DNA from: Aquilaria yunnanensis
Lineage: Eukaryota > Streptophyta > Magnoliopsida > Malvales > Thymelaeaceae
NCBI GenBank assembly: GCA_039654915.1
Contig: CM077593.1
Span: forward strand, 82,068,501 to 82,132,500
DNA length: 64,000 nucleotides
Reading direction: 5' to 3'
The position numbers and the translations under genes are program-made. This document shows, in pieces, positions 53,619 through 64,000 of the stretch; the first letter of the stretch is position 1, and every line of letters begins with the position of its first letter. The notes beneath the pieces were generated by a model. It was given only the letters and a program-made list of their open reading frames with translations, was not told the origin of the DNA and made no database searches.

Positions 53619-56064
53619 ATGTCTTCGCCAACTCCTCTTATGGCTATTTCCCCCATCCCAGAGAGCTGGCTTCCTCTTCTCAATCATACTTGCTGTACAT
53701 CTTCGGAAAAACTAGAAAGATGGACAAAAAAAAATTTTCTTCCTTCTTACGCCATCACCAGACTTCCTGGCTCTCAGGTAGTCAGTTTTATGAACCGCCG
53801 AAATGAGGTTACCGTTTTTCGCCCCCAACTGAAGGCCGGACTTCGGTTTCCTCTCTCGAGGGTGATTTGCGACTTTTGCCAAATTTATGGCATTGCCGTA
53901 AATCAACTTCCCCCGAACTCGTACTGCTATTTTAACGCCTTCCTTTGTATGTGCAGCGTTTTCAAAATATAACCTCATTTCATTCTTTTTATGCAGTACT
54001 ATAAGCTCTACGCGGTCTCGAAGGGTGGCTTTTACTTCATGCTGCCCCAAGGATCAGGGAGCAAAAATTATATGTTCACCTTCGCCACTAAGGACAGCTG
54101 GCGAGGGTGGCAAGAAAAATTCTTTTTTCTGAAGATGGAGGAGGCTTGGTCGTACGTTCCGACCTTGTGGGCTTCGGGAAGGCTGGAGACGGATGTCGTA
54201 GATCCGAGGATGCTGCTGACTCCTGAGTTGGCACCTAGATTCACGGACTTCGACAGACGGATCCGAGCAGTCTCCGACTGGGATTCCGAGGTCCCTTCAC
54301 GTTCCCTCTACCCCTTCCCCATAATGTGGAAGCTGATGACCGAGGAGGTCCTTCGGGGGCTAGGGGTAGTGAAGGAGCACGAGACGGACCTCGAGATGCC
54401 GGCTCCTGCTATCGCAGGGAAAGACTCCTAGCTGGTAAAACTCCTTCGGGAGGAGGTTACTTACGAGACCTTTTGTGAGCGTAAGTTATCTCAAAAGTTT
54501 TTTTGTTATAGACACATCTTAGACTCACACTGATGTTTTCCTTCTGTTTCAGAGATGGGCGACGACTCCGCTGCTTACTACAAGGCACTCTTCCTCGGTC
54601 AAGCCGAGAAGGGGGAGCAAACAAAGAAGGCCGTCTCCCGAAGGCGGAAAGCGTCTGGGGCCGGGCCATCTTTGGCCAAACGGGCGAAGAAAGACGCGCC
54701 TCCTCCTCAGCTGGAAATTCCCGAGGAGGTGCGCGAAGAGCCTGACGCCGGTGTTGCCCAGCTGCCCGAGGTCGCTGCTAACACCCTTTTTCAGAGTCCC
54801 ACTTCCTCAGCGGCTCTTCTGGATGCCTTGGTGGAAGTCCCTTCTGCCGAGGAGCGCCGGGAGGAAAAAGGCAAGGAAATTTCTGCCGAGGGGGTCCGGG
54901 ACGCTGACAATTATGTCACTAAGGTGCCGCCAGGTTTGTTTTTTAGACAAGCTGTGGTGCCTTTATCTCTTGAACTTTGACGATTTATTTGTCTTGACAA
55001 GCTTCTTGTTTTGCTGTGCAGATGAGGTACCATCTTCGGGCTTGATGGTTGAGCACGCCCGGAAACAGGCCCTTCGGGATTCCTATATCCCGAAGGGGAA
55101 GATCCCAAGGGAGCCTTTCTGGTCATTTACGGAAGACATGAACTTGTACTCCAGCGACGGCCAGCAAATGGCCAACCAAATTTCAAAGGGGATCCTCACC
55201 GAGGCCTCCTTCAAGGCTATTTTCGAGGCGTGCCCGGACGATGAGTCCCTTGCTGCAAAAGTTTCCAAGCACGCTGCCCAGGTATACTTCTCGCCTTTGT
55301 TTTCTCCTTTTTCATTTCTTCTAAGTACTTGGCTTATTATTTTTTGCCTTATTGACTTTGCTCTTACTTCTTTGCAGCTGCTGGGATTCATGTGCTTCCT
55401 CAGGGTTCGGGCAGCGAGGCAAGCGGCGTTCCGAGTCTTGGCCTTAGACTGCATAGAAAAGTCTAAGGCCATGTGTTCCGACTTGGTTGCCAAGAACATG
55501 GAGATGGCTCAAGCTGAGAAGAAGGTGGTTGTTGCTGTTCGGGAGGAGTTCTTGAAGGAAAAAGAGGAACTTTTGAAGGACTCTTCCCAGAAGATTTCTG
55601 ACCTTGGCTCCAAGGTGGCAGAGCTAACTTCGGGAAACGAAACTTTTCAAAAGGAGAAGTCAGAGTCTGAGGCTCTCCTGGCGAAGGTGCTTGCTGAGAA
55701 GGCCGAGCTCCAGGCCAAGGTCGAGTCTTTGAAGAAGGAGCCGAAGAAGAAGAAGATGAAGGCATTGAAGGAGGAGGTTGCTAATCTGGAGAGGGAACGT
55801 GATGAGCTAGCAGTCGAGAAGGAGAAGGCCGACGAAATGACAAAGGTCGGTTTCCAAGACGGCTTCTGCCTTGCTCGGCATCAAGTTCTGTAGAGGTTCC
55901 CAGATCTGGACCTCTCTTTTTTGGAGGCCCTAAACATCCCCGAGGGGCCTCGGTGGTCTTGGTAAAAAATCAAGCACCTTAAACTGCCCTTCCCTCTTCC
56001 GGCGCCGAAGGCGGTGGATAAGGACGCAGATGCTGGTGGCTCCCGAGATGCCGAGATTCCTTAG
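53619..56064 (+). pseudogene. Spliced antisense gene of Tat element B (best-preserved copy)
   Basis: Four exons are predicted: 53619-54480 (donor GTAAGT), 54553-54933, 55022-55281 and 55378-56064, each intron ending in CAG or TCAG. Lengths 862, 381, 260 and 687 keep one frame of 730 codons including the stop. Exon 1 carries the 'putative gypsy-type transposon'-like domain (QLPPNSYCYFNAFLCMCSVF, GGFYFMLPQGSGSKNY, a W-rich block). Exon 2 starts MGDDSAAYYKALF and is acidic/Pro-rich. Exon 3 holds PKGKIPREPFWSFTEDMNLY. Exon 4 is a long Glu/Lys coiled coil (about 55480-55850), then FPDLDLSFLEALNIP. Four in-frame stops at 53970, 54429, 55891 and 55963 break it. Localisation and function are unknown; a DNA- or protein-binding regulator of the element is one possibility. 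Confidence 0.85.
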
Positions 56065-56466
56065 TTTGTATTACGGTCCTTGCCTTCTTTTTCTTCTGTT
56101 TTGTACTTCTTCTTTTGGCGAACTTCCTTCTTTGTAAGCAGATCTATCTTAATAAAGACCCTTTCTTTCATGAATTTTTGGCTAAGTCTGTTGCGCAAAA
56201 TCTTTTATTTCTCACTGTCCCGAACACGTTCACTCAAGAGACTTCGGAAGATCATAGCTAGACTTATTTAGCCTTGGAGTCACCCTCGGGAAATTCTCTT
56301 AAGTGGATCTCCAATCTTCAGAGAAGGTTGATAACCTTTGTAAATAAGCTTTTCTTTCGGCGATGACTGTTCTGGTGAAAAGAAGCTTCTGTACTTAGAA
56401 AAATTTTCTTAAGAAACTTTTGTACTTAGAAATTTTTCTAACTTGTATAATTTTCCTGCCAAAATC

Positions 56467-57570
56467 CTAAGCATAGAATTTTTTCAAGGCATCCGAATGC
56501 CATGTATTTTTTAATTCTACGCCTTCGGTATCGCCGAGTTTGTAAACTCCTTTTCGCACTTCAGCAAATACCAGATAAGGACATTTCCATTTTGCGCGAA
56601 CTACTCCGTAGGATGGCCTTCGGGGCCCAAATTCAGCCTTTCGGAGAACGAGGTCTCCTTTCTTTATTCCCTTCGGCCTAGTGCGTAAGTTTATAGCCGC
56701 GGCCACTCTTTGCTGAAAAGCTTTTCTTCTCAGCTTGGCTGTTTCTTTGTGTTCGCCGACGAGGTCCAGCTTGGCTCTCAGGCCGAGGTCATTTCCCCTT
56801 TCATCAAACACTTGTACTCGCACCGATGGTTATACTACCTCAATTGGGATGATGGCCTCTGTACCGAAAATAAGTGAAAAAGGTGTTTCCCCTATGGCTC
56901 TTCGGGGTGTTGTTCGGTAGCTCCATAACACACTTGGGAGCTCTCCTGGCAATTTCCCTTTTGCTTCCCCTAACCTCTTTTTCAGACCATCTTTTATGGT
57001 CCTATTAGATACTTCTACTTGCCCATTGCTTTGGGGGTGGGCTACTGGGGCGAAGTGCATTTTTATTCCGAGGTTGTTGATAAATTCTTGGAACCTTTTA
57101 TCCGTAAACTGGGATCCATTATCAGCTACTAACACCCTCGGTATGCCGAATTTGCACACAATGTTCTTCCATACGAACTTCTGCACATCTTTTGCCGAGA
57201 TAGTCGCCAAGGGTTCCGCCTCAACCCATTTGGAGAAATAATCTACTGCGACCATGCAGAACTTCATGCCTCCAGGCGCTGTTGGGAGTGGCCCAATGAA
57301 GTCTATGCCCCAAACTGTGAAGGGCCAGGGATAGTCAGCCGATGTTACCAATTCCGAGGGTGTCCTTTGGATACTCGCGTGTCTTTGGCAGTTACCATAT
57401 TTCTGGACGAACTGCCTAGCATCCTTTCTTAGGGTAGGCCAAAAGTATCCTTGGCGAAGTATCACTGCTGCCAGGGCGTCGATTCCTATGTGCGAACCAC
57501 AAGCGCCTTCGTGAACTTCTTCGAGGATCATTTCAGTATCCTCTTCGCCAACACACCTCTGCAGTGGATT
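56467..57570 (-). pseudogene. Integrase of Tat element B
   Basis: Read on the minus strand in one frame. The zinc region has lost one Cys (QKYGNCQRH versus CGSCQRH in the complete element). The core keeps WGIDFIGPLP (D), VLVADNGSQF (D) and NGQVEVSNRT (E). The WSYRTTPRR segment is intact, giving the reference for the 22-nt loss at 16.5 kb. Stops occur near 57556 (CAG to TAG) and near 56825. The C-terminus ends HSDALKKFYA at 56467. The mutated Cys means it would be inactive even without the stops. Confidence 0.88.
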
Positions 57571-58149
57571 TGCATATCCCTACCGATATAACTCTTCTCC
57601 AATCAGGAAGAAACGACCTGAGCGTCTTCGCACTTTTGCAGCTTCATTGGGCTCTTCGGGGAGCGCATTGGTTGCGAGATATCTTTTTATCGAGTCTTTC
57701 CAGCCTTTTCCCGAAGTTACTATGCTCAGTACTGCGATGCTCGGGCGGTTTAGTACCTCGGTGCATGTTTTCGACTTCGCCAAGCAATCTGCCTCGGTGT
57801 TATCTCGACGTGGCACATTTTCAATTCGTACGATGTCGAACTCCCGGATAAGCTTTGCTACCAGTTCATGGTATTTCGCCAAGGTCGGGTCCTTCGCCTC
57901 ACAGTCTCCTGCTATTTGTCGAACTACCAGCTGGGAATCGCTATGGGCTTTCAAGTTTCTTACACCAATTTTTCTGGCCAAGCGTAACCCTGCTATGAGG
58001 GCTTCGTATTCAGCCATATTGTTGGTGACGTTAAAGCCGAACTTGATGGCCTTCATTACTTCTAGACCTTCGGGGCCTCTGACAATTACCCCAGCTCCTT
58101 GGTGTTCGGACCCCGAGGCTCCGTCAACATACAAAGTCCATTCCGGCTC
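57571..58149 (-). pseudogene. aRNH (second RNase H) of Tat element B
   Basis: Open from 58134 to 57580 with MYVDGASGSEHQGAGVIV, NMAEYEALIAGLRLA, SDSQLVVRQ and NTEADCLAK, so all four acidic catalytic positions are kept. This is the cleanest copy of the domain in the window. A stop (TGA) just upstream separates it from the linker. It is a plant-type RNase H fused into pol in the Tat/Ogre lineage. Confidence 0.88.
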
Positions 58150-58983
58150 TCATTCGCCGGGATCCGGATGGCTGTCATTGGTGATGGGTACTTCGGCAAT
58201 GAAGTCTGCCAGGGCTTGAGCTTTTATGGCTTTCCTAGGTTCATAAGTAATGTCGTGTTCGCCAAGCTCTATGCACCATTTGGAAAACCTTCCTGAATGA
58301 TCAACTTTCCTCATGACGTCCCGTAGAAGTAGACTACTTCGGACGATGATAGGGTGAGCTTGAAAAAAAGGCCGTAGCCTTCTTCCTGCTAGTACCAGGG
58401 CATATATAGCTTTTTGTAGCAATGGATACCTGACTTCGGTGCCGTGCAGGGACTTGCTTACCTAATAAACTGGCCATTGCTTCGCCCCTTCCTCTTTCAC
58501 AAGGACCGAGCTTACTGCTTTTTCTGTGACGGCGAGGTATAACACGAGGGGCTCTCCCTCGCGAGGTTGTCTCAGAGTGGGAAGATGGGCTAAGTAGATT
58601 TTGAGTTCTTCCCAGGCCTTTTGGCAGTCCTCATTCCAAGGATGATCATCACTTCCAAGGTTGCCCTCCTTTTTTGCTGCTTTAGTGAGGACTTTGAAGA
58701 ATGCTCGACACCGGTCTCCATATCTGGAGATGAACCTGCTAAGAGAGGTTATCCTTCCGGTGAGTCTCTGCACATCTTTTATTGTGACGGGAGTTCGAAA
58801 TTCGAGCAGAGCCTTAATTTTTTCTGGGTTAGCATCAATGCCTCTTTCTGATACCATGTACCCAAGAAACTTTCCCGAGGTTACGCCGAAGATGCACTTT
58901 TCGGGATTAAGGCGGATCCCGAAGGTTTTGAGTTGGTGGAAAGTTTCCTTTAGATCTGCGACGTGGTCATTAGGTAGCTTTAT
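58150..58983 (-). pseudogene. Reverse transcriptase thumb and first RNase H of Tat element B
   Basis: The minus strand begins at KLPNDHVADLKETFHQL, immediately C-terminal of the missing YVDD box, then FGVTSGKFLGYMVSERGID and the thumb. The RNase H part has LYLAVTEKAVSSVLVKE, again without the usual catalytic Asp, the same as in the complete element. A TAG near 58450 interrupts it. The linker KVDHSGRFSKWCIELGEHD follows. The 18 codons before KLPNDH come from CACTA DNA and are not pol. Confidence 0.85.
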
Positions 58984-61900
58984 GTGGATATATAAAAACA
59001 AGTTCTAGAGTATAAGCACCAAACACTTATACTTTTCCAAAGGATAGCCCATGCCTTGAGCCAGTTTTGTTGATCAGTTATGGAATTGGAATGTTACATG
59101 GACAATTATCTTATTTATGAAAATTATTGAAATGAGTTTTTAAATATTGTTTATTTGTAATGTTTGTAATTTGTCTTTGAATATATGAAAACTTTAATTA
59201 TAAGAAATAAAAGCATGGCAAAGGGATGTGAATGGATATACTAATGACTAATGATAAATGGATAGATGAACTTAAATTTCATAACAAGTGTAGAAAACTT
59301 CATAGAAATAGTTTGTAGTAGTGGTACTGAACTGATTAAACTTCCATGTCGATGATGTCAAGGCAGATGTTACTGAAAAAAAATGAAGTTGGAATTCATT
59401 TATGTCAATATGGCTTTGTAGATAACTATTATGTCAGGTACTATCATGGCAAGCGGTTTGATATGCAATTTTGTAATTTTCATAAAATTGAAACATCAAA
59501 TCCATTGTCATCAAGAACAATTTTTAACATGGATGACAACTATACCAATAGATTTGGATATGAATAAATGGTTATGGATTCAGTTACTTAAATGTGCATC
59601 GTATTAAAAGAGCTGAAAACAACAAAAATGATTATGATAATAAAAAAAAGAATATTGAAGTGGATAATGACATAAATGATCAAGAAAATGATCTTGATAG
59701 GGAAATGTGTTTAATTTGGTAGGAATGTATAATGAATTGCCAAATTCAGATGTTAAGAAATTTTACAAAATACTCACTTATGCATCAACACCAATGTAGG
59801 ATGGATACACCAAACACATAAAGTTGTTAGTAATTTCTCAGTCATTAAGCAAGAAAAGTAAGTACAATATGACTGATACTTGCTTTGATAACATCTTGCC
59901 ACTGGTGAAGGAATTAGTTCCAGAGGATAATCTATTGTCAGAGACGCTATATGGGTCTAAGCAAATAATGAAGGGTTTAGGTCTCACTTATGTGAAAATA
60001 GATTTGTGTTCAAAAAATTTTAAATTATTGGATGGAAAGAACGCAATGTTAATGCATTACAAAGTTTGCTGGGAGTGTAAATATGAAAAAGAAACAATGA
60101 ACGGAGGTAAAAAAAAAAAACTAATTCCAAAAAACGTGTTATGGCACCTACCAATCACTGATGGACTGAGGCGTTTATTCATGTCTACCCATACCACTAA
60201 ACATATGCCATGACATGTAAGTAATCAATGTACTCAGAATAGTACAATGGATCATCCATGCCAAACAGAGGCATGGAAACATGTAGATTCAACTTTCCCT
60301 AACTTTGTAAAAACATTCAGAATGTACAACTTGGACATTGTATAGATGAGTTTATACTAAATTCAGCAATGGGAAAGATGTATTCTATCTGGCTGGTTTT
60401 CATAGCTATATATAATTTTTCACCTAAAATGTGTATGAAAGAAACATACATATTTTTATTAATGTTAATACTAGGTCCCAAGATCTCGAGGACAAAATGT
60501 TGATGTATTCTTAAGGCCGTTTATCAATGAGCTGAAGATGTTGCAAGTATACAGAGTTTAAACTTAAGATGTATATAGATCATAAAATTTGATGATGCAA
60601 GATTGTTTATTATGGGCAATTGGTGCTTTTTCAGCATAAGGGATGCTATAAGGTTGGAGTAACCATATAAGATTGACATGTGCATATTACATGGAGAACA
60701 CTAAATCTTTCCAATTAAAGTATAAAAGGCAATAACTAGTGGTGGGACTATCATATGAAGTTTCTATTGAGGAATTACACTTTTCCATCGGAATGCATTT
60801 TGACTAGGATTAGGGGTAAGGGCTATAGATATGCTATCAATGTCTAGTGAAGATATCAATTAAGTGGTAGATCAAATTTAATTCTTACTTTTTGCATCAA
60901 TGTGGGCTAACCTCCACATCGATAAATTTGGTTCTACCCATAATTGGGTTAAGCGGTTGATTTTTTTATGGCTTACGTTAATGAAAATAAGTGCTCTTAA
61001 GACATAACTTTGATATATGCATATAGAAAAAAAAATTATTTGAAGACCTTTTTTATATATTGATGGACATTAAAGGTAAGATGAAGGAAAACCGGAATGC
61101 CCAATTTGATTTAAAAAAAATGGATATGTGGTTAGAGCTCTACTTGGTAAATGATGGTAATACCAAAATCAAACCAAAGGCTATGTACATTCTAGATGGA
61201 TAAGAGGTAATACAAATATGTGTATGGGTGAGGAGTTTGAAATTTCCAAATAGGTATGCATATAATTTAGCACATAATGTCAACACTTTAGACTACTACT
61301 TCTGTGTGTTTAAGAGTCATGACTGTCACACATTTAATCAACAGCTAATTGCCAATCACGTTGCTTAGATACATATCACAAGCAATGTGGGCCACTCTAT
61401 CTAAAAGCTATTCATTTTTTCATCAATTATGTTCATAGGAATTCAGAAGTATGTGGTTTAATCCAATTTCAGTGGATATATCCTTTTGAGAGGTATGATA
61501 TAACTTAAAATGGTATATTAACTTGTCAGATAATTTTGCAACATCTATTATAATTTCAATCTTTTTCCTTCATTTGTAGGCTTACGCCGGTCTCTTAAGC
61601 AAAAGGTGAAAAACAAAGCAAAGATAAAGGGCTCAATTGTGGAGGCTTATTTGGTTCAAGAAATGACATTTTTTTGTGAACATTACTCTGCCCCTGAAAC
61701 AATTACTAGAATCAATCAGGTATTGTAAAACAAAGGCATGGTTTCAATAGCATCTAGTGGTAACTCTACAACTTCTTTAGCATTATTCCGAAATGAAAAC
61801 TGTAACTTTCTGACCTGTGCTTCATGGAAGGTTCTAGACGAAGATGAATTACGTCTGGTGCGTCTTTACATTCTACAAAATTGTGAAGTAGTTTATCCAT

Positions 61901-62651
61901 CTTTATGGTTAGCAATTAAGTTCATCCATGTCACTTATGTGAGTTTCATACAATTACTACATACATGGTTTTAAGCAACTAACCATAACGTGTTTTTAAT
62001 GATGTAATGTGATAAAAATTTCCTTGTTGCAATGATGGAGAAATGGATGACCTATGTGGGTAACATTTCATGCCATGGTTCCAACAGTACATATGTCTTA
62101 CATATGTTATATAACTCACCAGATTTAATGGGTTAATAAGAAATTGACAAATCAAGGGCATCTGTTTTGAACTTGTAAAGTGAAATCCATCAAAACATAT
62201 TAGAAGAATAGCTTGTTGAATTATTACACGGTCAGTTGAATTTAAGCACAATTTTAATGGATGCATCATGAATGATTTCTGATTTTATAAACGGGCTCAT
62301 GGGTCAACAAAGTTGACTGTCAATTAAGGCATCTGATTTAAAAGTGACACCGGTGGATCTAGATGGTACAATTTCTATGGAATAATATATGAAATCACCA
62401 AGCTACTATATTGTGAAAGCAAACCCAATTTTGTCACAGTATTTAAATGTACTTGGTTTGATCCTCTCCCTGGAGTTCACACGCACTTATTATCTAGAAT
62501 AGTTGATGTCAATTGTAGATCAAGATTAAGTCCATCGGAACCTTTTATTCTTGCCTGGAAAGTTATACAAGTATATTACTGTCAATACCTCATACTTCAC
62601 TCCAACAATGGTGAGTGGTAATTAAAGTAAGACCACATTCTTTCATCAGGT
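58984..62651 (+). pseudogene. Second copy of the CACTA TNP2-like transposase region
   Basis: Collinear with 40.6-46.2 kb but without the Mutator-like and nested CACTA insertions. It keeps KNEVGIHLCQYGFVDNYYVRYYHG (59385-59456) and the long open segment 59824-60213 (CFDNILPLVKELVPEDNLL, KGLGLTYVKIDLC, VLWHLPITDGLRRLFMSTHT). Then come a DHPCQTEAWKHVD block, MYSIWLVF/IYNF, CMKETYIFLL, and LKFPNRYAYNLAHNVN with FCVFKSHDCHTF at about 61230-61340. The DUF4216-like part is near 62330-62600. The left end is lost at the junction with Tat element B and homology stops at about 62651, so both element ends are missing. Inactive. Confidence 0.75.
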
Positions 62652-64000
62652 ATGATACCATTAATCCGGCTTTGTGTTGTAAAACCAATAGCTTTTCATT
62701 TATAACCCTTATTTACTTGCAAGTGTACAGAGTCGTCATGTACTAAAAGGCAAATATGGGTATCACCCTAAGAGATAATAAGATTTTACCAAGAATTGAA
62801 TTTTAACTACTTGAGCTACCTAATTAACCACAGAAATTTTTTTGAAATAAAGTGAATAAGGTCACTAATTACTAAAGCAAAGTAAGATGTTAAGCTAGAA
62901 AAGTGCACTAGGTACTAAAAGAGACTTGTCAAAGAGGCTAAAAATGTGAAAACCATCCCCCTCGAATTCCACTCCCTTTTCTTGCTACCCAAGCTAATTG
63001 AAGCAAAAACCCCTTTCTCAAGACAAGTTTTTGCTCACCCGTGATTAAACAAGGCATTACTCAAGCACAAGTTTTAACCTAATATGGATTAAGCCTTAAC
63101 CCTCTTTTAAACACCTAATGAATTTCTAGATTACCTCTAATGTAAGAAACCCATTATGCCTCCTTTTTCTCTTTCATCCCCTTTAATTCCTCTTTCAAGA
63201 ACTAAATGAGACTGGTGATTTGTGTGAGGTGGCCTTTCAACACATAACATTTAGCACAAAAATAGGCAACACAAGTGATCCACATCCATAAAAAATAAAC
63301 AGAGATCCATTGAATGGCAAGAAAAAGAAGTGTCATCTTAGAGAGATGTAACAACCTACTCACAATCCATCATATTGTTCAACAATAAACCCATAAACAA
63401 ACTAACCATGAAAATCCAACTAAATGAGAAAAGAAAAATAAGATACCCAAGATGGATCCTAGTAGTCTAAACCTCCTTGACTTCTAGTCTCCTCCTCCAA
63501 GCTTCAAGCCTTCTCCAATGGTGGAAATCCCAAGAAGAGATGAGAAAAAAAGGGTGCCAAAATAGATCATGAGCTCTTCATTTCCTTCATCTATTTATAC
63601 CCTAGGCCTCATCTCCCTTTTTTACCTCTTCCAAAACCCTAAAGGGATAAAAATCCCTCTTCCAAGGACAGGTCATCGAGTAGGAAGTGTGGGGGACTAT
63701 CAAAATTGTGAGACTCGGTGAAACAGAGTAGACGTTGGTGACGCATCGCCAACGTTCTATTTTATCTTCAACCACTTCACACGCCCAAACTCCGTCTCGT
63801 TCAATCCTGCTCCAAACCGCTATGTCTACACCACCATCCAACCTATAGAAAGCCAATGAAAACACAAAAATACTAAGAAAACAAAAAGGGAAAATATACA
63901 AGTAATTAGCGGTCAAAGTTGTTGCGGTCAAAGTTGTTGAGAATTCAACAACTTTGACTGTTGAATTATGCGCCTAACACTTTAGACGAACCAAACTTGA
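62652..64000 (-). other. Probable LTR sequence, minus orientation, running off the window
   Basis: No gene. A minus-strand TATA box (GGTATAAATAG, 63592-63602) is followed by a purine-rich leader, and 62720-62760 contains an 'acttgcaagtgtacag' motif often seen in plant Ty3/gypsy LTR R/U5 regions. The 109-codon minus ORF at 63602-63931 spans the proposed U3 and is not considered a gene. The family and both ends are uncertain. Confidence 0.35.
63927..63958. repeat. Perfect 13-bp hairpin preceded by a 15-bp direct repeat
   Basis: GTCAAAGTTGTTG (63927-63939) pairs exactly with CAACAACTTTGAC (63946-63958) around a 6-nt loop. The left arm is also duplicated directly upstream (cggtcaaagttgttg at 63910-63924 and 63925-63939). 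Confidence 0.9.

Larger units (their letters stand above)
52083..58983 (-). mobile_element. Tat element B, minus strand, 5' half deleted
   Basis: Minus-strand order is partial reverse transcriptase, RNase H, aRNH, integrase, the convergent antisense gene, purine tract and 3' LTR. It inserted into the antisense gene of element A after ATAAG (52078-52082). Gag, protease, most of the RT, the primer site and the 5' LTR are missing. At 58983 the sequence switches, just after the place of the YVDD box, into CACTA DNA. What is left of pol is in a single frame, with four stops and no frameshift. Confidence 0.85.

Overview
The window looks like intergenic, heterochromatin-like DNA from a flowering plant, probably a eudicot. 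It is AT-rich and packed with nested, mutated transposable elements. The plant signature comes from the element families: Ty3/gypsy elements of the Tat lineage (with the extra aRNH domain and an antisense gene), a chromodomain-bearing Ty3/gypsy element, CACTA (En/Spm) transposons with TNP2-like transposase, and a Mutator-like element. There is also one intact plant-specific AP2/ERF (DREB-type) gene. I see no tRNA, rRNA, organellar or bacterial sequence and no CRISPR array.

Layout. 1-10.8 kb: an inverted-repeat-bounded fragment, a broken antisense-type Tat ORF, a candidate solo LTR, a very decayed Tat pol (3.06-6.33 kb) with its own antisense ORF remnant, then LTR-like noncoding DNA and a chromovirus gag fragment. 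10.777-21.209 kb: a structurally complete Tat element on the + strand with 761-bp LTRs, the 5-bp target duplication ACTTC, a primer-binding site, polypurine tract, gag-pol broken by stops and two frameshifts, and a spliced antisense gene. 21.2-25.4 kb: noncoding LTR-like sequence. 25.39-30.98 kb: a decayed chromovirus on the - strand with two LTRs. 30.98-32.9 kb: the 3' end of another + strand Tat element. 33.77-34.32 kb: the ERF/DREB gene. 37.98-49.36 kb: a decayed autonomous-type CACTA element carrying a Mutator-like insertion with a 10-bp target duplication and a younger 2.1-kb non-autonomous CACTA insertion. 50.24-58.98 kb: two - strand Tat elements, one inserted into the antisense gene of the other, both truncated. 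58.98-62.65 kb: a second copy of the CACTA transposase family. 62.65-64.0 kb: probable LTR sequence.

How the parts work together. In the Tat elements gag-pol runs from the 5' LTR. A second gene lies between pol and the 3' LTR on the opposite strand. It has its own TATA box and G-box-like promoter next to the polypurine tract, four exons with matching in-phase splice sites, an N-terminal domain resembling the plant 'putative gypsy-type transposon' family and a C-terminal coiled coil. This layout appears in the complete element and in both - strand elements, and ORF remnants of the same kind occur at three older loci. It is the most interesting recurrent system in the window. Antisense ORFs are already known in some Tat elements, so the novelty lies in the promoter and splice architecture rather than in the ORF's existence.

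Limits: all homology calls are by eye. Domain borders in decayed elements are approximate, and splice sites come from consensus signals plus reading-frame continuity.
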